Shown here in pieces: positions 1 through 5,296 of a DNA stretch of 5,296 nt. This DNA is from JALXCG01 sp026991065 [NCBI: Gemmatimonadota bacterium] (GTDB lineage: Bacteria > GCA-2686955). The stretch lies in contig JALXCG010000533.1 of assembly GCA_026991065.1 (NCBI GenBank), positions 1 through 5,296 on the forward strand, written 5' to 3'. Under the pieces are notes generated by a model that had not been told where the DNA came from, did no database searches, and saw only the letters and a program-made list of their open reading frames with translations. A program made the translations under genes and the position numbers. Within the stretch, counting starts at the first letter, position 1; each line of letters begins with the position of its first letter.

Positions 1-441
1 TGCCTGCTCGCTCCAGTGCAGCGGCGGAGGGTCGCGGCGCTCGATCCAGGCCCGCGGGTCGTCGCCGGCGTCGAAGCCGAAACTGCCCACAATCCGCCCC
101 GACAAATCACAAAGCACGGCACGCAGAATCGAGAGTTCGGTCGCCTCCCGAATGCTCTCGAGTGCGATCGGCACCGCGGAGTGTTCCAGCGCGGCGAGCA
201 GCGCCGGCTGGCGCAGCGCGAGACGCAGCAGTTCGACATCGGAGCGGGAGCGTTCCTCCAGGCGGAGCGCTTCCTGCGCCGCGGCCTGAGCCAGCGCGCT
301 TCCCGCGGAGGAGCGGAGCGCAGTGCGCGAGGTGGCATAGGTCGCCCAGAGCCCCAGGGCAAGCGGCAGGATTCCGGCAATGGCGAAGTAGGTCAGAAGC
401 TTGCGGCGTAGCCCTCGGGATTTGCGGCGGTTTGGATTCAT
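1..441 (-). CDS. Membrane-anchored sensor protein, N-terminal part (runs off window)
   Basis: The ATG at 441 opens a frame that stays open to the window edge, giving 147 visible residues. A basic N-terminus (residues 5-14, rich in Arg and Lys) precedes one strong membrane helix at about residues 14-36 (LLTYFAIAGILPLALGLWAT). Next comes a long amphipathic, Ala/Leu/Glu-rich helical stretch at about 38-105, then a beta-like segment near 106-122 (AVLCDLSGRIVGSFGF). This resembles the start of a Cache-like extracytoplasmic sensor domain as found in membrane histidine kinases, HAMP phosphatases and chemoreceptors. The output domain lies beyond position 1, so the protein class cannot be settled. The start is 7 bases after the stop of the phosphatase gene, with a G-rich stretch GAGGGGAAG upstream as a possible ribosome site, so the two genes are probably co-transcribed. 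A sensor histidine kinase or a second phosphatase are the main options. Confidence is high that this is a gene and low for its exact function. Confidence 0.8.
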   Translation of the reverse strand, partial: MNPNRRKSRGLRRKLLTYFAIAGILPLALGLWATYATSRTALRSSAGSALAQAAAQEALRLEERSRSDVELLRLALRQPALLAALEHSAVPIALESIREATELSILRAVLCDLSGRIVGSFGFDAGDDPRAWIERRDPPPLHWSEQA

Positions 442-448
442 GCCCCCG

Positions 449-2380
449 TTACTTCCCCTCTGGTTCACCGGCGGGTGCCGGGAGGTGGCACTCGGCCGGC
501 GCGGAACCGAGCCGAGCCAGCTCCCCTGCGGCGGGTTCGCGGGCGGCGATGAGAATCGTAACGTCGTCGGTCCGTCCCGGATAGCTGCTGAGAGCCACAA
601 GCAACTCCTCTCTCAGCGCGGCCGGGTCTCCGGGGCTCCTGCGCGCGGCGCGGGCGGCGGCTTGCTGCAGCGACCCATCGGCCATCTCCACACCGCGCGC
701 GTCGGTCGCTTCGGTCAGGCCGTCGGTGAAGAGCAGCAAGCACTCATCCGGCTGCAGGGTAAAATGACCGACACGCACCACTGGATCACGGACCAGCGCC
801 AGGCCGAGCGCAACGCCTTCGGCGTCCACTTCACGAACGCCGCGGGGAGCGGCAATCAGCGGGCTCGGGTGGCCCGCGCGAATCACCTGTCCGCGCCCCG
901 AGCGGGGGTCGATCTCCACGTATGCCACGGTGATGAAGGTCCCGGCGCGGAGCGTGCGGCGGAGTGCCCGATGCAGTGCGCCGACGACCTCGCCCGGGGT
1001 CCGCTCGCCGTCGGCGTAGGCGATCACCAGCCCTTTCAGCTCCGCCATGTAGAGCGCCGCGCTGACCCCTTTGCCGGCAACATCGGCGACCAGCAAGGCA
1101 ACCCGCCCGCCCGGGAGTTCGAAATAGTCATAAAGATCGCCACCGACATTGCGCGCGGGACGCGAGAAGGCGGCGATGGCGAGACCGGCAACCCGGCCGT
1201 CGGCGGCCGGCAGGAGCCCCTCCTGAATCGTGGTGCAAGCAGCGATCTCACCCCCGACCCGTTCCGCTTCGGCACGCTCTTTCAGGAGCAGGTCGAGATC
1301 CTCGACCATCTCGTTGAAGGAGCGGCTGAGATCGCCCAGTTGGTCCTGAGCGCGCACCGGTACGCGCACCGAGAAGTCTCCACCGGCAACGCGCCGCGCC
1401 GCGGCTTCCAGCCGATCGGTATCGCGACCGACGCGATCGCCGACCCACATGACGATGCCCAGCAGGAGAACTTCGGCCAGAAGAAAGGCTCCCCCGAGAA
1501 TCCAGAGGATCAGCGCCAGCGGAATCCCCTGCTCACTGCCCAGGCGCGCGGCAAAAGCAACAAATGTGTCTTCCACGAGAAGAAAGACGCCATCCGGCGC
1601 GGCCGGGAAAAAACTGTGCAATCCGCCGGCGCTGACAACGGGGAGCTGCCGCCAGCGCACCACGGCCTCGGCACGGACCTGATCACCGTGCATCCAGCGC
1701 AGGATCAGATCGTCGCCATGGAGAGCGAGGTAGAGACCGGGCGAGGCGGCGCCAGAGGTTGCCGGGTGGACCGTAAGCAGCGAGACCCGGCGCCCGGTGA
1801 CACGCTCGACCCAGGGCAGGAGATCCGACTCCAGGGGGACCGTTGTCACCAGTGTCGAACCGTCGGGATAGGGTAGATAGAGATCCAGGGCGGCCGCGGA
1901 CCCCGGCCCGGCCGGAACAAAAGCCACCCGGCCCGCGGCCGCCGCCACGGGCCCCTCCAGCCACCGGGTGGCATAGGGAAAAGCGGCACCGGGCGCGCTG
2001 CGCGACTCCGGGACAGCGATTCGAGCCCATGCCGCAATGCTCTCGATCCGCTCGACGGCGGCGCGCCGAACCGCGACCATCTGCGCCCCGGCCAGAAGGA
2101 AATAGAGCGCCACAACAAAAAGAAAGGAGATCAGGATCGGCGGCAGCAACCCCACCAATCCGTAGCTGAAGAGAAGGCGAAAGCGCACCCGGCGGGCGCG
2201 ACGGCGCAGGCGCTGCGCGGCCAGTAGCAGCAGTTGAAAAATAAGCAGCGGATAGAGAAACGCCCTCCAACCGGAGATCCCGGGGATGCCTGCGAAGTGC
2301 ACCAGAAGGAGCAGCAGGAGGGTGGCCCCGAGAGCGACCAAGTTCCAGTGGCGGAGCCGGAATGCTGGGAGAGAGGGCAT
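449..2380 (-). CDS. Membrane-bound HAMP-SpoIIE (PP2C-type) serine phosphatase
   Basis: This is a 643-residue RsbU/RsbP/SpoIIE-type phosphatase, expected to dephosphorylate a phosphoserine STAS antagonist. Membrane segments are predicted at about residues 14-34, 41-55, 70-98 and 285-313. An extracytoplasmic region of roughly 185 residues lies between the third and fourth. HAMP follows at about 314-364 (RLEAAARRVAGGDFSVRVPV, then DQLGDLSRSFNEM), then a short helical linker ending in IQEGLLP and the PP2C domain from about 400 to 615. The metal-site motifs are complete: NVGGDLYDYF (411-420), ADVAGKG (432-438), AGHPSP (502-507), FTDGLTEATD (551-560) and GRTDDVT (602-608). A tail of about 30 Ala/Pro-rich residues follows. 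An upstream in-frame GTG at 2458 would add 26 residues, but the ATG at 2380 is preceded by TTGGAGA and the added residues look non-native. The gene is divergent from the STAS operon, which probably supplies its substrate. Function is firm at family level; the signal is unknown. Confidence 0.93.
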   Translation of the reverse strand: MPSLPAFRLRHWNLVALGATLLLLLLVHFAGIPGISGWRAFLYPLLIFQLLLLAAQRLRRRARRVRFRLLFSYGLVGLLPPILISFLFVVALYFLLAGAQMVAVRRAAVERIESIAAWARIAVPESRSAPGAAFPYATRWLEGPVAAAAGRVAFVPAGPGSAAALDLYLPYPDGSTLVTTVPLESDLLPWVERVTGRRVSLLTVHPATSGAASPGLYLALHGDDLILRWMHGDQVRAEAVVRWRQLPVVSAGGLHSFFPAAPDGVFLLVEDTFVAFAARLGSEQGIPLALILWILGGAFLLAEVLLLGIVMWVGDRVGRDTDRLEAAARRVAGGDFSVRVPVRAQDQLGDLSRSFNEMVEDLDLLLKERAEAERVGGEIAACTTIQEGLLPAADGRVAGLAIAAFSRPARNVGGDLYDYFELPGGRVALLVADVAGKGVSAALYMAELKGLVIAYADGERTPGEVVGALHRALRRTLRAGTFITVAYVEIDPRSGRGQVIRAGHPSPLIAAPRGVREVDAEGVALGLALVRDPVVRVGHFTLQPDECLLLFTDGLTEATDARGVEMADGSLQQAAARAARRSPGDPAALREELLVALSSYPGRTDDVTILIAAREPAAGELARLGSAPAECHLPAPAGEPEGK

Positions 2381-2383
2381 GGG

Positions 2384-2390
2384 TCTCCAA
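2384..2390 (-). promoter_or_regulatory. Ribosome binding site deciding the phosphatase start
   Basis: On the minus strand TTGGAGA lies 4 bases (measured from GGAG) before the ATG at 2380. The alternative GTG at 2458 has only a distant GAAGG upstream. This favours the shorter 643-residue product. Confidence 0.55.
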
Positions 2391-2478
2391 GAGATGTGGA
2401 GAACGGCACCGGTGGCTGATCGCGGAGTGGATGCCACGCCGCGCAGCCGAATCTGCACGCAACCATAGCGCCTTCGAT

Positions 2479-2495
2479 CCCGGTAGAGAACCGGG
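2479..2495. repeat. Perfect inverted repeat, 6-base arms
   Basis: CCCGGT (2479-2484) and ACCGGG (2490-2495) are exact reverse complements around a 5-base spacer. It could be a protein-binding dyad between the divergent genes or a hairpin in the leader of the minus-strand transcript. There is no T-run on either side, so a terminator is unlikely. In GC-rich DNA such a short repeat may be chance. Confidence 0.35.
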
Positions 2496-2527
2496 CGCGC
2501 GCAGTGAGATGAAAGCAGCGGGGCCTA

Positions 2528-2556
2528 TTGACGCGTCGTGGGGCCTGAGCTACCGT
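2528..2556 (+). promoter_or_regulatory. Candidate sigma70-type promoter for the STAS operon
   Basis: TTGACG (2528-2533) matches the -35 consensus at five of six bases. After an exact 17-base spacer comes TACCGT (2551-2556), which keeps the key first, second and last bases of the -10 element. Transcription would begin near 2563, leaving a leader of about 125 bases before the first STAS gene. The position and spacing are right and the -10 is weak. No sigma-B-like consensus was recognised nearby. Confidence 0.45.
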
Positions 2557-2619
2557 CGCTCCAATGTAATGTTTCTCAGTCGTATTCTCGCTGCAAGAGC
2601 AGAATCCGCTCAACAAACC

Positions 2620-2633
2620 GGGTTGCGAAACCC
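2620..2633 (+). promoter_or_regulatory. Leader hairpin with GNRA-type loop
   Basis: GGGTT (2620-2624) pairs with AACCC (2629-2633) around GCGA, a stable GNRA tetraloop in RNA. A competing pairing exists between CAAC (2611-2614) and GTTG (2622-2625). It lies in the predicted untranslated leader of the STAS operon. Function is unknown and the stem is short. Confidence 0.3.
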
Positions 2634-2648
2634 CAGCGCCGAACGCGG

Positions 2649-2664
2649 TCGCCCCAGCGGGCGA
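2649..2664 (+). promoter_or_regulatory. GC-rich leader hairpin upstream of the first STAS gene
   Basis: TCGCCC (2649-2654) pairs perfectly with GGGCGA (2659-2664) around a CAGC loop, 16 bases before the ribosome site. With the hairpin at 2620-2633 it forms a tandem pair in the leader. It might affect mRNA stability or translation start, but there is no U-tract to make it a terminator. Confidence 0.35.
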
Positions 2665-2680
2665 ATCCATCGCAGAGAGT

Positions 2681-2686
2681 GAGGAG
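2681..2686 (+). promoter_or_regulatory. Ribosome binding site of the first STAS gene
   Basis: GAGGAG sits 2 bases before the ATG at 2689. It is a good purine-rich Shine-Dalgarno match with rather tight spacing, and it supports the chosen start. Confidence 0.6.
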
Positions 2687-2688
2687 AG

Positions 2689-3048
2689 ATGAAGCTCAAA
2701 GAGCGCCGCCGGGACGGCGTGGTCATTCTCGAAGCCAAAGGTCGTGTCCTCGGTGGAGCAGACGCGGAACTCATGGAGAAGACCGTCAAGGACCTGATCG
2801 CAACGGGTGCGCGTCGTGTGTTGCTCGACCTGTCAGAGGTCAGCCTGATGAACTCCAGTGGACTCGGCAGTGTGATCTCCTGCCATTCGATTTTGAAGGA
2901 GGCGGGCGGGGATCTTAAGCTCCTGCGGGTCTCCAACAAGATCGAGTCGCTGCTCATCATCACCAAGCTGATCACGGTCTTCGACACTTACAACGACGAA
3001 GAGGAGGCGATCGCCGCCTTTGCCCGGGAAGCCGAGAGCGATGCCTGA
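2689..3048 (+). CDS. STAS-domain anti-sigma factor antagonist (RsbV/SpoIIAA-like), first copy
   Basis: This is a 119-residue single-domain STAS protein, the normal length for RsbV/SpoIIAA. The fold pattern is beta strands at about 10-20 (GVVILEAKGRV) and 43-48 (RVLLDL), then the signature MNSSGLGSVI at 54-63, a helix, LKLLRVS near 76-82, and a C-terminal helix (DEEEAIAAFARE). Aligned with SpoIIAA (DSSGLG, phosphoserine 58), the acceptor is Ser56; the preceding Asp is Asn55 here. In this family the unphosphorylated form binds the anti-sigma kinase and frees its target, while phosphorylation by the kinase inactivates it. The protein should be cytosolic. It is first in its operon, and its stop overlaps the next start by 8 bases. 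The neighbouring kinase and two phosphatases make the partner-switching role likely, although which partner it meets is unproven. Confidence 0.93.
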   Translation: MKLKERRRDGVVILEAKGRVLGGADAELMEKTVKDLIATGARRVLLDLSEVSLMNSSGLGSVISCHSILKEAGGDLKLLRVSNKIESLLIITKLITVFDTYNDEEEAIAAFAREAESDA

Positions 3049-3409
3049 GTCCGGGCTGGCGGTCGAGTCCACCGAGCGCGACGGCGTGACGGTGGTGAAG
3101 GTTCAGGGCTTTCTCGATGCCCACACCGCCCCCAGCCTGGACCGTGAATTGCGCCGGGCGCTGGCCGCGGGGGCTGCTCGGGTCGTGGTCGATCTCGAGG
3201 AACTCACCTATATCTCCAGCGCGGGACTGGGTGTCTTTCTGAGCTATGTCGAGCCGTTGCGCGATCGCGGCGGGGATCTGCGCCTGTGTTCCCTCCTGCC
3301 GAAAGTTCAGCGGGTGTTCGACATTGTTGGCTTTTCAAGCGTTTTTCAGATCTCCGGGAGTGTTGAAGACGCCATCCAGACCTTTGCCGGGGCGGAGCGG
3401 GGGTCGTGA
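3041..3409 (+). CDS. STAS-domain anti-sigma factor antagonist (RsbV/SpoIIAA-like), second copy
   Basis: This 122-residue STAS protein starts at the ATG at 3041, inside the end of the first STAS gene (ATGCCTGA overlap). A TTG at 3020 is in frame but would overlap more and is less likely. The domain runs from about residue 8 to 118: strand GVTVVKVQGFLDAHTA (15-30), strand RVVVDL (47-52), then TYISSAGLGVFL (57-68), GGDLRLCSL (77-85), VQRVFDIVGF (89-98) and a final helix. Alignment to SpoIIAA puts the phosphoserine at Ser60, with Ser59 in place of Asp and Ala61 in place of the second Ser. It is clearly diverged from the first copy rather than a recent duplicate. The LDAHTAPSLDREL segment is very typical of kinase-regulated antagonists. 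Its stop overlaps the kinase start by 4 bases, so coupled translation is likely. It is probably a direct substrate of the kinase. Confidence 0.93.
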   Translation: MPESGLAVESTERDGVTVVKVQGFLDAHTAPSLDRELRRALAAGAARVVVDLEELTYISSAGLGVFLSYVEPLRDRGGDLRLCSLLPKVQRVFDIVGFSSVFQISGSVEDAIQTFAGAERGS

Positions 3410-3849
3410 GCAGGCCGGTCTCGGAGTTTATTTTCAAGATTCCGGGCCATACCGCCAATCTTGAATTGGTTCGAGACTTTGTAAAACGGGTCGCCCAAAG
3501 TTGTGGTTTTTCCGGCCGCGATGTGGACGACATCGCCCTGGCGGTTGACGAGGCCTGCGCCAACGTTCTCGCTCACGGTGCCGCGCGGAAAGCAAGGCAG
3601 ATCGACGTGCGGGTGCAAAACCGCGATGATCGCCTGGCGATTGTCGTCCTCAACCGCGGCGCGGGCATCCCGGCGGAACGCCTGGAGTCGGACGGTATTC
3701 AGGAGCGCGTTCAGCAACACCTACCGGGTGGGCTGGGGCTCTATCTCATCCGCCGGCTCATGGATGAAGTCCGGTTGGAGCAGCGCTCTCCACGAACGCA
3801 GGCTCTGACCATGGTCAAGTACCACCACGATCCGTCCACCCGTTCGTAG
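3406..3849 (+). CDS. RsbW/SpoIIAB-like anti-sigma factor serine kinase (HATPase)
   Basis: This 147-residue GHKL-type ATPase domain starts at a GTG that shares GTGA with the previous stop; GGAG at 3394-3397 lies 8 bases upstream. Length matches RsbW and SpoIIAB. The N-box helix DVDDIALAVDEACANVLAHG (39-58) carries Glu49 (catalytic base position), Asn53 (magnesium) and His57. The G1 box reads LNRGAGI (82-88), with Asn83 where the family normally has the adenine-contacting Asp of DxGxG. The G2 box PGGLGLYLIRRLMDEV (107-122) is intact and close to the SpoIIAB pattern. Family members bind a sigma factor or other target and use ATP to phosphorylate STAS antagonists. The two STAS genes just upstream are the obvious partners. 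No membrane segment is present. The Asn83 change raises the question of whether this copy still binds ATP normally. Family assignment is firm; the target is unknown. Confidence 0.93.
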   Translation: MSRPVSEFIFKIPGHTANLELVRDFVKRVAQSCGFSGRDVDDIALAVDEACANVLAHGAARKARQIDVRVQNRDDRLAIVVLNRGAGIPAERLESDGIQERVQQHLPGGLGLYLIRRLMDEVRLEQRSPRTQALTMVKYHHDPSTRS

Positions 3850-3881
3850 CTGCACGTGGATCCCATTCTGGCTGGCGGCGC

Positions 3882-5296
3882 ATGACTCAAACCCCGCACT
3901 CGGCTCGACACGCCTATCTTCTGGAGTGCCTGCATGAAGCCGCGTCGATGTTGCGGCGAGACCGCTCCGAGGCGGAGTTGGCGCGCAGTCTTGTGCTCAG
4001 CGCCATGGGGACCGCGGGCGCAACGCGCGGTGCTTTGTTGCTGAAGCGCGATGAGACAGTGGAGGTCGTCGCCGCATCCGGCAAGACCTGGCCCGAAGGC
4101 GAGCTGGCCGCCAAGACGTTGCGTCCGGAGGAGATTCCGGAGCACATCATCGAGATCGGCGATCTGCCGCCCTGCGCACTGCGTACTTTGCTCACCGACG
4201 GTGGCTTGACCAGTGCGTTTCCGCTGCAGGCAGGGGACAAGTGCCTGGGCATTCTGGCGCTGGCCCTGCCCCTGAGCGGGCACGCGCTTGACGCCGATGC
4301 CCGCAGGTTCCTCCGCTCACTCTCGATCTTCTACGCAATATCGATTCACGACGCCCAGGAGCGGCAGAACCTGGAGTCGACCAACCGCGTTCTGGATCGG
4401 CGCAATCGCGCGCTGGAAAGCCTCTTCGAGGTTGGCCAGCGATTCTCTTCCACGCTCGATGAGGCGGAGATCCTCGACCTGCTGGCCTTCTCCCTGATGG
4501 GCAACCTGGCGCTCACACGCGTTTCGGTCCTGTTCCCGGACGCCGGCAACTGGCGCGCGGTGGCGGAGAAGGGGCGCCCCATCCCGGGCGATTTCCTGCG
4601 CGACATTCCGCCCCCCGGGGAGTGGTGCAAGAGCACAATCCCACCGCCCGAAATCGCGGCGAGTCTGGAATCCGCGGACCTGGGCGCGTTGATCCCCGCC
4701 ACCGCCCCATCCGGCCTCTGCGCCCTGATCGCGGTCGGCAAACCGATCGCCGGCAGGGTTCTGGATCGGGAAGACCACCGCCTGATCGCTACCTTCGCTT
4801 CGGTGGCGATGGGCGCGGTCGAGAGCGCGCGCCTGTTTCAGGACACCCTGGCGCGGCAACGCCTGGAGCGCGAGCTGGCGATCGCCCGCGCCATCCAGGA
4901 GGGACTCTGCCCCCAGCGTCTGCCGCAGATTCCAGGCCTGGAGGTAGCGGCCACGACCCGCCCCTCAAAAGAGGTGGGCGGCGACCTCTTTGAAGCGGTG
5001 CGTCTCGACGACGGTTCCGCTCTCTTCGCCGTCGCCGACGTCACTGGCAAGAGCGTCTCCGCGGCTCTGTTGGCGGCTTCCATCCAGGCCGCGATCCGGA
5101 CCCTTTGCCGCACGGGGGTCTCTCTGCAGGAATTGGTCAAGCGGGTCAATGAGTTGGTCTGCGAACAGACCGACGCCGGGCGCTTCGCCACCTGTTTCTT
5201 CGCTCACTACGATCCCGCGCGGCGCCTCCTTACAACCTGCTCCGCGGGCCACGATCCACCCCTGCTCGGCGTTCCCGGCGCGGCGCCGCGCGGGAT
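3882..5296 (+). CDS. GAF-GAF-SpoIIE cytosolic serine phosphatase (3' end off window)
   Basis: The ATG at 3882 opens a frame that continues past the window end, with 471 residues visible. Two GAF-like domains occupy about residues 14-150 and 181-318, joined by a charged coiled-coil-like helix (157-180). The first GAF is the more diverged. The second begins LESLFEVGQRFSSTLD and ends ATFASVAMGAVESARLF, both typical. A linker helix ERELAIARAIQEGLCP (329-344) leads into the PP2C domain, with EVGGDLFEAV (364-373), ADVTGKSVSAAL (385-396) and SAGHDPPLL (454-462). The remaining FTDG and DD motifs should lie just beyond the edge. Ser391 replaces the usual Gly of DVxGKG. No membrane segment is seen, so it should sense a cytosolic ligand and dephosphorylate STAS antagonists. 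It follows the kinase gene by 32 bases with no terminator, so it is probably in the same operon, though its ribosome site is weak. RsbU/RsbP-like role is inferred from family and context. Confidence 0.92.
   Translation, partial: MTQTPHSARHAYLLECLHEAASMLRRDRSEAELARSLVLSAMGTAGATRGALLLKRDETVEVVAASGKTWPEGELAAKTLRPEEIPEHIIEIGDLPPCALRTLLTDGGLTSAFPLQAGDKCLGILALALPLSGHALDADARRFLRSLSIFYAISIHDAQERQNLESTNRVLDRRNRALESLFEVGQRFSSTLDEAEILDLLAFSLMGNLALTRVSVLFPDAGNWRAVAEKGRPIPGDFLRDIPPPGEWCKSTIPPPEIAASLESADLGALIPATAPSGLCALIAVGKPIAGRVLDREDHRLIATFASVAMGAVESARLFQDTLARQRLERELAIARAIQEGLCPQRLPQIPGLEVAATTRPSKEVGGDLFEAVRLDDGSALFAVADVTGKSVSAALLAASIQAAIRTLCRTGVSLQELVKRVNELVCEQTDAGRFATCFFAHYDPARRLLTTCSAGHDPPLLGVPGAAPRG

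Larger units (their letters stand above)
2381..2688. other. Divergent intergenic region between the two signalling operons
   Basis: This stretch of about 308 bases separates the divergent phosphatase and STAS genes. It is slightly less GC-rich around 2560-2620 than its flanks. I see no convincing gene in it: open frames crossing it are in shadow frames of the neighbours and lack recognisable protein features. It holds a plausible plus-strand promoter (2528-2556), an inverted repeat at 2479-2495, two small hairpins at 2620-2633 and 2649-2664, and ribosome sites at both ends. No clear promoter for the minus-strand operon could be picked out. Confidence 0.7.

Noticed and set aside
401-1876. A 491-codon open frame on the plus strand opposite the membrane phosphatase
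   Set aside because: It lies antisense to a gene with complete catalytic motifs. Its composition is Arg/Gly/Pro/Ala-rich with no recognisable domain, as expected for a shadow frame in GC-rich DNA.
2381-2458. N-terminal extension of the phosphatase from a GTG at 2458
   Set aside because: The extra 26 residues show no family features, its ribosome site is poor, and the ATG at 2380 has a better one. It cannot be fully excluded.
1683-2462. A 259-codon minus-strand frame overlapping the phosphatase N-terminus
   Set aside because: It is in another frame of the same strand over clear membrane and sensor coding sequence, and it is Arg/Ser/Pro-rich without domain features.
2479-2495. Inverted repeat as a transcription terminator
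   Set aside because: There is no T-run on either strand, and it lies upstream of both divergent genes, where no transcript needs to end.
2584-2613. Possible minus-strand promoter, TTGAGC and GAGAAT with an 18-base spacer
   Set aside because: Each element matches only four of six consensus bases and the -10 lacks its first T. It is too weak to call in this composition, and the leader to the ATG at 2380 would be about 200 bases.
2538-2918. A 126-codon plus-strand frame across the leader and first STAS gene
   Set aside because: It overlaps the STAS gene in another frame, lacks a good ribosome site and encodes Arg/Gln/Ser-rich sequence with no domain.
3741-4859. Minus-strand open frames opposite the GAF phosphatase
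   Set aside because: They are antisense to a continuous GAF-GAF-SpoIIE coding frame and show only Arg/Gln/Gly-rich shadow composition.

Overview
The window is a GC-rich, densely coding bacterial segment with six protein-coding genes, two of them cut by the window edges. Codons strongly favour G or C at the third position. The gene families (SpoIIE-type PP2C phosphatases with HAMP or GAF sensors, STAS antagonists and an RsbW-like kinase) fit a Gram-negative or deep-branching phylum rich in such signalling, for example Acidobacteriota, Gemmatimonadota or an Eisenbacteria-like lineage. That placement is an inference from style, since no taxonomic marker is present. No RNA gene, CRISPR array, insertion sequence or other mobile element is visible.

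Layout. On the minus strand, reading leftward from about 2380, a membrane-bound phosphatase (2380 to 449) has four predicted membrane segments, an extracytoplasmic region, HAMP and a SpoIIE catalytic domain. It is followed 7 bases later by the 5' part of a second membrane sensor protein (441 to beyond 1) whose output domain is off the window. A divergent intergenic region of about 308 bases (2381 to 2688) carries a plausible sigma70-type promoter for the plus strand and three small inverted repeats. On the plus strand lie two tandem STAS-domain anti-sigma-factor antagonists (2689-3048 and 3041-3409), an RsbW/SpoIIAB-like anti-sigma kinase (3406-3849), and a cytosolic GAF-GAF-SpoIIE phosphatase (3882 to beyond 5296). 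The first three overlap by 8 and 4 bases.

How it works together. This is a partner-switching module. The kinase would bind its target, classically a sigma factor, and phosphorylate the STAS antagonists on a conserved serine. The phosphatases would remove that phosphate so the antagonist can capture the kinase and free the target. The two phosphatases differ in input: one is membrane-anchored and suited to envelope or external signals, the other is soluble with two GAF domains suited to small ligands. No sigma factor is encoded here, so the output is unknown.

Points that stand out are an Asn in place of the usual adenine-contacting Asp in the kinase's DxGxG box, two STAS antagonists for one kinase, the NtrY-like membrane topology of the minus-strand phosphatase, and two compact hairpins in the leader of the plus-strand operon.
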